From NCBI RefSeq assembly GCF_900177345.1, contig NZ_FWZT01000008.1, forward strand, positions 215,768 through 279,767: a stretch of DNA of 64,000 nt, in the 5' to 3' direction. Below, piece after piece: positions 1 to 9,215 of this stretch (positions are counted from its first letter, which is position 1; every line of letters begins with the position of its first letter). The notes under the pieces are model-generated. The model saw nothing but the letters and a program-made list of their open reading frames with translations. It was not told the origin of the DNA and made no database searches. Position numbers and translations under genes: made by a program. Origin of the DNA: Pseudobacteriovorax antillogorgiicola (GTDB lineage: Bacteria; Bdellovibrionota_B; Oligoflexia; Oligoflexales; Oligoflexaceae).

Positions 1-1
1 T

Positions 2-166
2 GTTGTCGTTGGGGTCAACGAGAGTCGTGAGTTGATATACGTGCACTCCGGCCAAGATGCTTATGATGAATTAAGCTATAAGGAATTTGAGGATCTTTGG
101 CAACGGTCGGATCGCTGGAGCTTGATCTACCATCACCATCACGATAATGAGGATCAAGAAAATTGA
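2..166 (+). CDS. C39-like cysteine peptidase domain protein, C-terminal fragment
   Basis: The window opens inside this gene; the last 54 codons are visible and end with TGA at 164-166. The translation runs VVVGVNESRELIYVHSG, then LSYKEFEDLWQRSD and SLIYHHHHD. The pattern of a hydrophobic strand, a 'YVHSG' turn and an 'LSYKEFEDLW' helix resembles the C-terminal part of bacteriocin-processing (C39) peptidase domains, in which the catalytic Cys and His lie upstream of the visible part. The His-rich tail is probably not functional in catalysis. The gene converges on the minus-strand gene that ends at 178. Family assignment is tentative because the catalytic residues are outside the window. Confidence 0.5.
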   Translation, partial: VVVGVNESRELIYVHSGQDAYDELSYKEFEDLWQRSDRWSLIYHHHHDNEDQEN

Positions 167-177
167 ACCCGCCTATT

Positions 178-717
178 TCAAACCTCCTGCTCCAGGATCG
201 CTAGTACTCTATCAAGCAGGTCCCCATGGCTCGTGTCGATCTCAATGCAGAGTCGACCACGACTCAAGCGAGCCTCGATGCCTTCCGCATCAGGAGCAAT
301 TCTATCGAGCCGCTCTTGCAGTTCTTGCTCCTGCTTTTTCCTCAGCTCGCTTTGCTCCAGGACCTCAATAATAGCGGGATAATCTTTCTGGTAGTCCGCC
401 TTAGCCTTACTATAGAAATCAAGAATTTTTTCGTTTCGCACCGGAGCATTGCGGCCTTTGATAAACTTTAGGTCGCGCTTGCGGAGAAGGCCATTAGCAT
501 TGTGATAGATGAGGCTCCATGTGGTGGACGTCGTTTTCTGCGCCACGTGGAAACGGAGGCGATGCTGGGCCTCCAGGTTGTGTGGGTATTCATATAAGTG
601 CACCTCAGAAAAGTACTCTGGATGATCTGGAGATGGTTCGACTTGGACCTTGTCAAAGGTGAGAACCAATTTTTGAAAAAGGGTCATGGATACTTTGCGA
701 GTGCTTTCGCCAGTCAT
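178..717 (-). CDS. hypothetical protein, 179 aa
   Basis: I do not recognise this protein. It has no signal peptide or membrane segment, so it should be cytosolic. The first 75 residues are mixed and probably beta-rich; residues about 95-145 are rich in K, E and Q (EQSELRKKQEQELQERLDR) and should form a helix or short coiled coil, followed by a compact C-terminal domain ending ILEQEV. The ATG at 717 is preceded by AGAGGAA with 4-5 nt spacing, which supports the start. It lies 60 bp downstream of the DUF4337 gene on the same strand and may share its transcript. Confidence 0.6.
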   Translation of the reverse strand: MTGESTRKVSMTLFQKLVLTFDKVQVEPSPDHPEYFSEVHLYEYPHNLEAQHRLRFHVAQKTTSTTWSLIYHNANGLLRKRDLKFIKGRNAPVRNEKILDFYSKAKADYQKDYPAIIEVLEQSELRKKQEQELQERLDRIAPDAEGIEARLSRGRLCIEIDTSHGDLLDRVLAILEQEV

Positions 718-777
718 GGATTCCTCTATCGATTGATAAAAATGTTAAGCCCTGCCGAAAGTGGCAAGGCATAGGGT

Positions 778-1392
778 TTATAGCAAGGTGCCCTGGTAAC
801 CGTAGAACGCTCCAGCAAGGCCGCAGAATAGAGTGGCAATAAGTAGGACAATCTTGGTGGGAACCCGTGACATCAGTAGGCCCAAGGCTCCAAGAACCAT
901 ACTGAGTTGCAACCACAAGATTGAACGATCGAAGGTTTCACCTTTGATGGCTACAGCCTCAAGCTTGTTTTGGTACTCGTTGGCCCCAACGACCTTACCG
1001 AGCACCCCATCAACCTTCTGTACCCACTGCTCCGGAGCAAGATTCGCCGATCCCACTAGGATCTCGTTCTGTTCGGCGCGATATTCCTGAAGCTTGCCTT
1101 CTAGAGCCTCAAGCTTTTTTTGGACGGCTTCTCGGTCAGGCTCCTGATGGGCCATAAGGCGAATCATCTCGACTTGGCTCTTCGTCAAAGAAGCCTTGAT
1201 ACTCTTAGCCTGGTACCATTGGTAGGCATTGTTCTGACCCACAACCAGTTTGATCTCTTCGGTATCCACAGCTCCTGACTGCATGTCAACCACTGCTAGC
1301 AGCGCCGCAAACAGGGCGATACTCATGCCGTACATCATTTCGAGGTGGCGGCTCGAAATCCGGTCCCAACGCCACGAAACTTGAATGGCCAC
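778..1392 (-). CDS. DUF4337 family membrane protein
   Basis: 204 aa. A membrane segment at about 20-38 (MMYGMSIALFAALLAVVDM) is followed by a motif typical of DUF4337, GQNNAYQWYQAKSIKASL. A charged, helical soluble region (residues 75-140, with EALEGKLQEYRAEQNEIL) comes next, and two C-terminal membrane segments (about 157-175 and 179-200) close the protein. The start is GTG at 1392 with GAGGAG upstream. It sits 15 bp downstream of the CorA gene on the same strand, which suggests co-transcription. DUF4337 proteins have no established function; an inner-membrane location with the helical part on one side is what the sequence supports. Confidence 0.72.
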   Translation of the reverse strand: MAIQVSWRWDRISSRHLEMMYGMSIALFAALLAVVDMQSGAVDTEEIKLVVGQNNAYQWYQAKSIKASLTKSQVEMIRLMAHQEPDREAVQKKLEALEGKLQEYRAEQNEILVGSANLAPEQWVQKVDGVLGKVVGANEYQNKLEAVAIKGETFDRSILWLQLSMVLGALGLLMSRVPTKIVLLIATLFCGLAGAFYGYQGTLL

Positions 1393-1406
1393 AGACGGGC
1401 TCTCCT

Positions 1407-2279
1407 CTAAGTTTGATCTGGTAAAACACGATTCTCAATCGTCTTCTTGATAGAATCAAGCTGGCGACGAATGGATCGATACATATTATAGCGACCAAAT
1501 ATCTTGTCGAGTATCAAATTGTCAATTAATTTGAGTGTCGGCACACCTAAAATCAGCAGAAAAAATAAACCTGAAAGAAGGTAAACGACATTTTGCGTAC
1601 CGTGAGGGTTGCCACTATAGAACAGGTTCTCAGTGTTCATTCCAAAAAAGCCAACAACGAGATTCAGGGGTAAGAAAACTCCCGAAATAATTGCTAGCAG
1701 ATAGACGTTGTTGTTCATCCTCTCGGATTTGATAGAGTTGTAATAATTGAATAAGGCTTCAAGTCTTACGATCTCTGAGGCTGAGTTTTTGCGGTCGCTA
1801 CCTACAATACTTAGTATTTCGCTCATTCCAGCCAGAGCGGGGTTGCCGTGATGATCGTGTAAAAACTGGTTAATCACGGCGGCATTGCGGGTGAAAGCCC
1901 GATCGATGAGGGCGATATCCTTCTTCAAACGAAACCAAGTATTCAAGAAGTGCCGTGGAATGCTGAGTTCAAACAATGCATCTTCCAGCTCATCAATTTC
2001 GTCGATATAGCTATCCAGAATATGGCGAAGCCGTTCGAAGAACAGATCGATATCTTTTGAAATGGCATCCAAGCTTAAGTCTCTAATTGAGCCCCCCGCT
2101 TGCTCCAAGCGTTGGATGCTATCCCCTTCGATAATGTACACGACCCCTCGTGAATCGAGGCCGTCTTCGTCCAATTCTACGTGCCTTAGGGCCAGCACAT
2201 TGCGGCCCTCTTGTTCGAAATAAAGCGCTTTGCCTAGGATTTTCTGAATGGAGTCAGAGTTGGTTACTAAGCTTGTCAT
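1407..2279 (-). CDS. corA: CorA-family divalent cation transporter
   Basis: 290 aa, close to the usual length for CorA/ZntB channels. The N-terminal 190 residues form the cytoplasmic helical funnel, including SIPRHFLNTWFRLKKD and a long helix rich in E and D. The signature GMN lies at 213-215 at the end of the first of two C-terminal membrane helices (about 193-212 and 230-252), and the basic tail (YRSIRRQLDSIKK) is typical. The protein should form a pentameric inner-membrane channel for Mg2+ or another divalent metal. The ATG at 2279 follows GGAGG. It lies 22 bp downstream of marC. Whether it carries Mg, Co or Zn cannot be told from sequence. Confidence 0.88.
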   Translation of the reverse strand: MTSLVTNSDSIQKILGKALYFEQEGRNVLALRHVELDEDGLDSRGVVYIIEGDSIQRLEQAGGSIRDLSLDAISKDIDLFFERLRHILDSYIDEIDELEDALFELSIPRHFLNTWFRLKKDIALIDRAFTRNAAVINQFLHDHHGNPALAGMSEILSIVGSDRKNSASEIVRLEALFNYYNSIKSERMNNNVYLLAIISGVFLPLNLVVGFFGMNTENLFYSGNPHGTQNVVYLLSGLFFLLILGVPTLKLIDNLILDKIFGRYNMYRSIRRQLDSIKKTIENRVLPDQT

Positions 2280-2301
2280 CGGAACCTCCGGATTTTAGTT
2301 T

Positions 2302-2919
2302 CTACAACTGGAAATAGAGTTTGATGCCATCAAGGACATACTTCACGGCAATGGCGCAGATGATGAGTCCCATCACACGGCTTAGTAAACTTGCTCCAGA
2401 ATCTCCTATGAGACGATCGATATATTTTGATGAGTAAAGTAAAACAAAGGTGATCAGCAAGATCACGGTCATCAATGCTGCCACCATCAGCTGGGCTTCG
2501 AAACTAGCGCTGCGCTTTTCGGTAAGCAAGACGATACCCATGATAGCCCCGGGCGAGGCTATAGAAGGCATGGCCAGAGGGAAGACCGATGTATCTTTAA
2601 AGGACTTAGCCATATTAACTTCCTCCTCGGGCTTGCTCTCGCCAAAAATCATCGTCAAGGCAAACAAAAAGAGGATGATGCCACCAGAAACTTGAAATGC
2701 GGACAAGGGAATTTCCATGGCATTGAGAATGAACTCTCCCGTTGTCATAAAGAAAATTAAAACCAGCCAAGCAATGCAAACAGCGCGAAAGGCAAGCCTG
2801 CTAAAATCGGTCGGTGGGTGCTGCTTGCTGACCGCCAAAAAAACAGGAATTGTGCCCACCGGATCTATCAATGCCCACAAGATTACGAAGACTTTGATTC
2901 CGTCATTTAAGAAATCCAA
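2302..2919 (-). CDS. MarC family NAAT membrane protein
   Basis: 205 aa polytopic protein with about six hydrophobic segments. MarC-family features are FVILWALIDPVGTIPVF at residues 11-27, where the 'DPVG..P' turn is diagnostic, and FPLAMPSIASPGAIMGIVL in the middle. Members are inner-membrane proteins named as putative amino-acid transporters, although the substrate is generally unknown. The likely start is TTG at 2919 with GGAG upstream, giving LDFLNDG as the N terminus. It is the first gene of the minus-strand run marC-corA-DUF4337-178..717, with small gaps throughout. Confidence 0.87.
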   Translation of the reverse strand: MDFLNDGIKVFVILWALIDPVGTIPVFLAVSKQHPPTDFSRLAFRAVCIAWLVLIFFMTTGEFILNAMEIPLSAFQVSGGIILFLFALTMIFGESKPEEEVNMAKSFKDTSVFPLAMPSIASPGAIMGIVLLTEKRSASFEAQLMVAALMTVILLITFVLLYSSKYIDRLIGDSGASLLSRVMGLIICAIAVKYVLDGIKLYFQL

Positions 2920-3046
2920 AATACCAGCTCCTATAGTGTTCTAGACCCAGTCTATACTTGCTCCTTGGCATGGCTACGATCTTAGCAGTCTAGGGTTGGA
3001 ATATCATCCGCTAAAGTGAACTGACTGCAAGCATTGAGCCATCTGA

Positions 3047-4768
3047 TTAAGGACGTGGCGGTAGCTTGTGAATCCATGAGTCAAGATTTGGGTAGTCGCG
3101 GGTGTCCGTCCAAGTGGTGATTACATCTTCAGGAATATCTGGGAATGGCATCTCCTTGTTCTCCCGCCATTGATGAACTACTTCTTCCACTCGTTCGGTA
3201 GCAGCTTGGTTGATGCCCTGGCCTTTTTCCCAGTAGATGGTTTGGGATGGATAAGCGAAACTGGTACCGCTTTCTCGCACTAGTTTTAGGATGTCCAAGT
3301 AGACATCTTCGCGGATGGAGAGGAATTCAGGCCATATTGAGGTCTTCGCATAGGCGAAGATTTCGATATCTAAGGAGCTGGCACCGAACCCAACAAATCG
3401 AACCCGAGCGGGATCGTTATCAATGCGTTGATGGGCTACCAAGAGACGTTTGATCTCAGCTAAGAGATAGCGAAGCTGATCGGGGCTTGTCTCATGACGA
3501 ACTCCAAGAATGGCATGAAGACGAATCTGATCCCGTTCCGCATAATTTTCGATATTCATTTGAGAGAAGTCAGCATTAGGAATGGTGACCAAGGTGCGGT
3601 CTAGGGTGCGGACACGGGTGCTCCGCAAGCCGATGGTTTCTACGGTGCCCCAGGTATCCCCATAGCGACCATAGTCGCCCACACGAATGGGTTGATCGAT
3701 GATGATCATAAAGCCCCCTAGCAAGTTTTCCACTGTTTTCTGGCCAGCTAGGGCAATGGCAATACCACCAATCCCAAGACCCGTGATCAGGGCGGTGATG
3801 TCATAGCCTAGGTTTTGCAAGAAAAATAAGCCACCAAGGACGGCGATAATAATGGAGATGCTACGCCTTGAAATAGGAAGGATGGCTGCTACGGATGGCT
3901 TGCCATCCTCTTCGAGTTTTTTGGCGAGTAGAATAAATATTCCATCATTGATTACGAAAAGAGCCCAAACCGAACAGATCATCTGCACGGCGCGTTCAAC
4001 GATGCTGACCATCTCGCGACTGCGAAAGTCTAAAGCTAAGCTGTAGGTGAGTAGACCAAATATGGCAACAATACTATAGATCTGGAACGGGTTGGCCATG
4101 CGCTTTGCCAAGGTAAAGCCCTCGTCGGCATGAAGCACGGATAAAGCCGATCGCAGGATGCGAATAAAGAGCTTCCGCAACACCCAAGACATACCAAATG
4201 CCAGGACGATACCAACAGCCAATCCCAGCCATTGCCAAATTTGCAAGCGAAAGACTTTGATTTTAAGAGAGTCGGGAACGTGGCTAGCCAGATCATAACC
4301 GTTTTGGTTGAACTTGGTCTTGCTCATCGATTGCAGAGAGGAGCGATCAATTTGCCACACCATGGTCTTCTGACCACCGTCTTTGACTTCTTTGCGGCGC
4401 AGAAAGAAGCTCAAGCTTTGTTCATCTTGCTGCCAATGAAATAACAGCTCCATATCAAAGGGCAGTTCGTCGTTGCGATAGCCTTCTGGCTCCGGGGAGA
4501 GGTTTAAGGTATTCAGGCGAAAGATCTGATCGATCACCTCATAGGCCCGGTCGAGGCTGGCTTGCCGTTGCTTGCGGCTGACACGGGGCAACTCGGCGTA
4601 AAGCTCTGCGGTTGCATAGTCGCCATTCTTCATAGCTTGCAAGAAGACCTGAATGGATTGCCGGGGCGATTTACTGGGAATCGTCGAGCCATTGCTACCT
4701 GCTTGGGGAGCATTTTGCGCCCAGATAGGGGAGGCGAGCAGGATAAGAATGGTAGCTAGAATCTTCAT
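3047..4768 (-). CDS. MscS-family mechanosensitive ion channel, periplasmic-domain type
   Basis: 573 aa. A signal peptide (MKILATILILLASPIWAQ) is followed by a periplasmic region of about 150 residues rich in charged helices. Four to five membrane helices follow, from about residue 177 (IWQWLGLAVGIVLAFGMSWVL) to the pore-lining helix LITGLGIGGIAIALAGQKT. The MscS beta domain follows directly (QPIRVGDYGRYGDTWGTVE, then IPNADFSQMNIENY), and the cytosolic vestibule extends to the C terminus. This is longer than E. coli MscS (286 aa) and resembles the larger YnaI/MscM-like forms. It should open under membrane tension during osmotic downshock. It is separated from marC by about 130 bp. Confidence 0.9.
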   Translation of the reverse strand: MKILATILILLASPIWAQNAPQAGSNGSTIPSKSPRQSIQVFLQAMKNGDYATAELYAELPRVSRKQRQASLDRAYEVIDQIFRLNTLNLSPEPEGYRNDELPFDMELLFHWQQDEQSLSFFLRRKEVKDGGQKTMVWQIDRSSLQSMSKTKFNQNGYDLASHVPDSLKIKVFRLQIWQWLGLAVGIVLAFGMSWVLRKLFIRILRSALSVLHADEGFTLAKRMANPFQIYSIVAIFGLLTYSLALDFRSREMVSIVERAVQMICSVWALFVINDGIFILLAKKLEEDGKPSVAAILPISRRSISIIIAVLGGLFFLQNLGYDITALITGLGIGGIAIALAGQKTVENLLGGFMIIIDQPIRVGDYGRYGDTWGTVETIGLRSTRVRTLDRTLVTIPNADFSQMNIENYAERDQIRLHAILGVRHETSPDQLRYLLAEIKRLLVAHQRIDNDPARVRFVGFGASSLDIEIFAYAKTSIWPEFLSIREDVYLDILKLVRESGTSFAYPSQTIYWEKGQGINQAATERVEEVVHQWRENKEMPFPDIPEDVITTWTDTRDYPNLDSWIHKLPPRP

Positions 4769-4880
4769 TTAATACTTTAACCTCAAGGCCTAAAACACGG
4801 TTCGGTTGATGCGGATAGCACATCCAGCAAGATTTACCAGTGAAATAGGTCTAGGAATTGATATTGATTAGAATGCATAG

Positions 4881-4911
4881 GCTCCATCACGATTATATGG
4901 CGTGATGGAGC
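4881..4911 (-). terminator. 11-bp perfect hairpin downstream of the 78-aa gene
   Basis: GCTCCATCACG at 4881-4891 pairs perfectly with CGTGATGGAGC at 4901-4911 across a 9-nt loop. It begins 8 bp after the stop codon of the 4919-5155 gene. No U-tract follows on the minus strand, so it may be a transcript-end stabilising hairpin or a factor-dependent terminator. Confidence 0.5.
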
Positions 4912-4918
4912 TACTGAT

Positions 4919-5155
4919 CTAGGCGCAGATGCCTCGGATGACAAAGTCTAAGACCGGGGAGCTGGCTTTCGGTGTTTTCAAGAAATCTGCAATATGGCGT
5001 GGGGCATGGAGCACCTTGCGCTCGACCAGTTCATTGAGTAGGTCAAGATAGTCTAGCGAGGTTTTACCCAAGAGTAGATTCTGAATGGGAACGCCAGCTT
5101 CGACCTTGCTCACGATATCTTTGAATCCCGTGAGATAAAGGTAGTCTTTGGTCAT
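4919..5155 (-). CDS. small hypothetical protein, 78 aa
   Basis: I do not recognise this protein. It is 78 aa, predicted cytosolic and alpha-helical, with two Leu-rich amphipathic stretches (TSLDYLDLLNELVERK and RHIADFLKTPK). It has a single Cys near the end (IRGICA). It stands alone: about 150 bp separate it from mscS downstream and about 240 bp from the WD40 gene upstream. A perfect hairpin follows its stop. Base composition and codon use look normal for the window, so I take it as a real small gene with moderate confidence. Confidence 0.5.
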   Translation of the reverse strand: MTKDYLYLTGFKDIVSKVEAGVPIQNLLLGKTSLDYLDLLNELVERKVLHAPRHIADFLKTPKASSPVLDFVIRGICA

Positions 5156-5393
5156 GCCTCCGCCGCAAAAGTAGAAGAGGGAGGCCGGAGTTACAATGCG
5201 GTGTGATTGCTACCGCTTACGAACCAACCGAAAGTTGAGTTTAAGAATGGGTTAACCTCGGTTTGATGGATCTTCTGAGGGAAGAGGAAATCTCGATGAT
5301 TTTGAATTTAAGTTGGCGCTCTTGAAGACTTTGTTCATCAATTCGCGAAGACTGTCTTAGCTCAATAAAGCCCCTTGCCTAGAATTCACATTT

Positions 5394-8300
5394 TCATTCA
5401 CAGGTCTCTTTAGCAACTTCCATGAATTCTAAGTCTCGATTCAGATAGGGAACGATTCTCTGACAAATTTGGTTCAAAATTTCTCTGGCATCTAAAGACC
5501 AACGACGTACAGTGCCATCCCAAGATGCTGAATAGAATCCAAGCGGGTCAATAGGGTCTGGGTACAAATCAGTTACATAGTCTGAATGTTTGTCAAACTT
5601 AAATAATTCTAGTCGGTTCTTCACATTCCAAACCTTAATAGTGCTATCATAGCTGGCTGAAACTAATAGACCATTGTCGAGAAATAGTAAGTCACTAATT
5701 GCATCCTGATGGCCTTCAATAATTCCTTCTGATTTTCCACTTTCGATGGAATATAGGTAGATATGACCTTCTCTTCCAGGGGCGCTAACCTTACCTAAGG
5801 CAAACAAGCCATGTCTTTCTCCAATAGCTACTGCGTGTGCGTCTTTAGCTATGCCTTTAAAGCTGCTTGCCCCCTTTAAAGGGTTACTTAAGTCCCAGAG
5901 GGCGATATCAGCCCGATTGTGGCCCACAATCTTGCTACCATTTTCAAAGAGCGCAAACTTCATTGCCTTGAACTCATCTATTTTTCGTTTAAATCTTTTT
6001 TCAGGTACTATTTTCCATATCTCAAGATTGTCTCCACCAACTAGTAGAGTCTGATCGTCCATAAATGCGAGAGCATGAACATCACTTTGAAAGCCTTCTA
6101 AAAGAACTTCAAAATTAACTTTGCCACTTATATCAGCTACCCATACCTTACCGATTTGGTAACAACCAAAAGCCAATTTTCGACCATCCGGACTAATAGC
6201 GAGGCCTTTTACAATGCTCTTGCATCCAGGAATTTCGATTGTTTCTAAAAGTTCACGCGTTTGCGGGTTCCATTTATATATCTGTCCTAGGGTATTACTC
6301 GTATATAGACGATCGCCTTTCTTACTAACTACCATTTCCGTGTAGTCAAGCGGATGATAAAACTTCAGATCGTTATTTACAGTGTTCCCTAATTGAGGAG
6401 GTTTTTTCCAAAAAGAAAGTTGATTTCGATCTCCTCGTAAAAACATTGTTTCAGCATTGTTATCAAAAAGAATTTCTTCTACATCTAGATGTGGTTGGTT
6501 AAGCGTTGGTCCAACGAGGCTCTCGTTGTGGAGGCGACGGAGTTCGATTTTGTTATTCTCGTTGACTCCAGCAAGCATCGTCTCGCTGCTATTTGTAGCA
6601 TGCTGGTCTAAGGTCACAAATTGCTTAAAAGTTCTTAAGGGATCTTCATTTCCAGGTAAAGGGAACTCCCAGGTCCTATCTTTAGATGAAATGAGTGCGG
6701 TCTTTTTAGATGATCTTATTAGAACTGATTGAATCATGCCAAAGGTTCCTGAGCCAGGTAGCTTTTGACTATCTTCAAACAACTTATGTGTTTTCGTATT
6801 CCAATAGAATATTCTGCCATCATTGTGGACTATCATCAATGTATCAGGATCAATTAGGTGGGGGTAAATTATGCTTAAATTTTCTTCATGGATGCCTAGG
6901 CTAATAGGAGTTAGCTCCTGGCTTTCTAGGCTTAGTATTTCGACTGTGTCTCTAAAAGGACCGAGGCTTATCAAGGTTTTACTATCTGGTAAAAAGCTTA
7001 TTTGATGGCCTTCGATATCTTTCCAGGGGTGGGCAGGAGTGATAGCATGAAATCTATTTAGGTCCCATAGAGCAAATTTTCCACTAATTCTGAAAGCGAT
7101 TAGTCTATTGTCTGGGCTAATGGCTGCTTTTGGTAGAGAGGAACACATCCATTCGGGCTCAATGACACTTCTATTAGAGCCAAAAATGCTAACAGGTTCA
7201 CCTAGTGGTAAACCTGTACGAACATCCCACCTCAATAGAAACCCATCTCCAGTCTGACTTATCAGAGTCCCACCATCGGGACTTAAGTTGAGTTTGCCAA
7301 TACATGGGGAAACTTTTTCATTATGCAACTCCACATATTCAGGCATCTTGCTGTAGATGTGTAAACTTGCTTCTAATAGTATCTGCTTCGCGCGCTCTTT
7401 CTCAAAGTCAGTGGGTAGTTCATTGTCGAGAATATTAAATGCAAAGACTGTGTCTTGTATCAGTTGGAGCGGTCCCTTATGGCTAACAAGAGAGCCATTA
7501 ATGCGATGCTGATCTCTAAATTTTGATAACCTTTCGAACTGGATACTTTGTTCAAACAGGAGTGAATAAGGTTTTTGCCAGCTTGAAATATTTTTGGCCT
7601 GGTCAATCGCTCGATACCGGATAAGCCAATACCCTTCTTTTCTTAAAGCAAATTGCGGATTGAAGGCACTCGTTTTCTGGATCTTGTCTTGTTCACAAGT
7701 AGGGTCTGCCATAGCCTTATCTTGAGCTAACTTAAGTTGATCTGCTGTAAGAAATGTCTCAGCGCAAAATTCGATTGATTTGATGTCATCAATTCCCTTT
7801 ACGCTCCCATCAACGATAGTTAATGATTCAGCTTGATTTATTTTGTGAAACTTAGCTCCGCGAAAATTTACTAGTTCACCCTGCTCGTAGGTGATTTGGG
7901 GAATGGGAATTTGGGTATCCAATTGGATTGTACATGAGTTTTTCTTAACAGTTCCCAACAATAAGTCATGGGCTTTAACCTCAATGATCAGCTGTTGAGG
8001 GTGCTCATATTGATCTACAAGTCTTTTACTGTGACTTTGGTCTAGCGTAAGAGTTAATGAAGAGGAATTAGAATTTGGAGATATAGTTTTGTAGTGAAGC
8101 AAAATATTGTCGTCGCGGTTTAGATTATCCGTGTTCAGCAAGTCCTGAGTGGTGAAACCACCATTAACAGTGGGGGGTTCAGGGCATCGAAGTTGTAATC
8201 CACTTTCCTCAGTGATTTTCATCAGCAGTTTCTTGGGGGGGTCTCCACTTTCCAGTCTGATTGCCCAAGGATTAAGCCGATTTCGGATGATCAAGTCTTT

Positions 8301-8549
8301 TTTTGAAGCCATTAGACAGGCATGCTCTGTCATTTGCTTGTCTTCTAGTCGTCGGCCTGAAGCCGGATCGATGATTTCCAACTCCTTACTCGATAGATCC
8401 TCCGAATTAGGAGATAAGACCTTTATGTAATGTTGTCCTTCTTGGAAGCCGGCGCCGCATTCTAATTGACTCAGATTGTGAGAATTAGAAGCTTCAATAC
8501 AGCCAAATGTAAAGGCTGATAATAGAAATTTTATCAATAGGGGTTTCAT
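5394..8549 (-). CDS. large exported WD40-repeat protein, 1051 aa
   Basis: An N-terminal export signal (MKPLLIKFLLSAFTFGC) may be a lipoprotein signal, although the lipobox TFGC is not canonical. Residues about 30-330 contain beta-rich, Cys-containing segments. From about residue 400 to the end there are WD40-like blades: DVRTGLPLG, FALWDLNRFH, FYWNTKTHKL, YKWNPQTREL, IALWDLSNPL, then two near-canonical blades ending SASYDSTIKVWNVKNR and SASWDGTVRRWSLDAR. The blade count suggests more than one propeller. Such proteins act as docking platforms, here probably in the periplasm or on the envelope. It is monocistronic. No enzymatic domain is visible. The start at 8549 has AAGGCG 7-8 nt upstream. 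Confidence 0.8.
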   Translation of the reverse strand: MKPLLIKFLLSAFTFGCIEASNSHNLSQLECGAGFQEGQHYIKVLSPNSEDLSSKELEIIDPASGRRLEDKQMTEHACLMASKKDLIIRNRLNPWAIRLESGDPPKKLLMKITEESGLQLRCPEPPTVNGGFTTQDLLNTDNLNRDDNILLHYKTISPNSNSSSLTLTLDQSHSKRLVDQYEHPQQLIIEVKAHDLLLGTVKKNSCTIQLDTQIPIPQITYEQGELVNFRGAKFHKINQAESLTIVDGSVKGIDDIKSIEFCAETFLTADQLKLAQDKAMADPTCEQDKIQKTSAFNPQFALRKEGYWLIRYRAIDQAKNISSWQKPYSLLFEQSIQFERLSKFRDQHRINGSLVSHKGPLQLIQDTVFAFNILDNELPTDFEKERAKQILLEASLHIYSKMPEYVELHNEKVSPCIGKLNLSPDGGTLISQTGDGFLLRWDVRTGLPLGEPVSIFGSNRSVIEPEWMCSSLPKAAISPDNRLIAFRISGKFALWDLNRFHAITPAHPWKDIEGHQISFLPDSKTLISLGPFRDTVEILSLESQELTPISLGIHEENLSIIYPHLIDPDTLMIVHNDGRIFYWNTKTHKLFEDSQKLPGSGTFGMIQSVLIRSSKKTALISSKDRTWEFPLPGNEDPLRTFKQFVTLDQHATNSSETMLAGVNENNKIELRRLHNESLVGPTLNQPHLDVEEILFDNNAETMFLRGDRNQLSFWKKPPQLGNTVNNDLKFYHPLDYTEMVVSKKGDRLYTSNTLGQIYKWNPQTRELLETIEIPGCKSIVKGLAISPDGRKLAFGCYQIGKVWVADISGKVNFEVLLEGFQSDVHALAFMDDQTLLVGGDNLEIWKIVPEKRFKRKIDEFKAMKFALFENGSKIVGHNRADIALWDLSNPLKGASSFKGIAKDAHAVAIGERHGLFALGKVSAPGREGHIYLYSIESGKSEGIIEGHQDAISDLLFLDNGLLVSASYDSTIKVWNVKNRLELFKFDKHSDYVTDLYPDPIDPLGFYSASWDGTVRRWSLDAREILNQICQRIVPYLNRDLEFMEVAKETCE

Positions 8550-9215
8550 ACTATCGCCTTTTATTGATTTTTTATGCAGGCTCTGAAGCTAGCTATTAAA
8601 ATAAAGAAATACCTTATATAAAATTGGTTTGCAAAAAGATTCATTCGAAGAATGTAACTAAGTCAACAAAATCATGTCACGACAGCATGTACGACAAACT
8701 AGCTATGAACCTCATTGTTACAGAGCAGCGACATTAACTCCAAAAGACGTACCATTGAAAAGTTGAGTCTCAGAACCGATAAGACATAGATAGGAGACTC
8801 AAATGAAGCAATCAAAGTTTGCCGATGAACAGATTATCAGGGCCACAAAAAGACAGGAAGCTGGTGAAAAAACTAGCCGAGGATAAAGCCCTGGCTTCTA
8901 CGACTTTCGCTTCATCATTGACATACCCATAGAGCGCCACGAGTCAAGGCAAGACTTGCCAATAAGTTCGTGACCCCTAAGGAGACCTGAAAGACAAGTT
9001 TCTACAGTTCGATCGAAGCTCGTACAGGATTACATGGATTTCTCTCGATATCCTATTTCAGCCCAAACCACTATTAACAGAAACTTAGAAATACATAATA
9101 ATCAAATTAAATTATTTAATATTTTACTAAACCTTTATATTAAACTTGACTAACAGCTCCGTTTGAGCCAGAGTGCCCGACCGCGCAACTTGAAACTATG
9201 TCATATGGAGTAAAC
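8550..9215. other. 666-bp intergenic region with a transposase scrap
   Basis: This gap lies between the divergent WD40 and phospholipase D-like genes. It contains an IS3-type OrfA fragment (listed separately) and a strongly AT-rich stretch at about 9060-9150, just upstream of the phospholipase gene, where promoter elements would be expected. No intact gene is visible. Confidence 0.5.
8803..8952 (+). pseudogene. IS3-family transposase OrfA remnant
   Basis: From ATG at 8803 the frame reads MKQSKFADEQIIRATKRQEA, which matches the start of IS3/IS407-group OrfA proteins ('MKKSRFTEEQII..LKE.EAG'). The frame stops after about 26 codons. An adjacent frame then reads LVKKLAEDKALAS, reminiscent of the later OrfA segment with LKKLLAE, which suggests an internal deletion joining two parts. 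No OrfB and no clear terminal repeats were seen. This is an old, non-functional insertion scrap. Confidence 0.5.
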
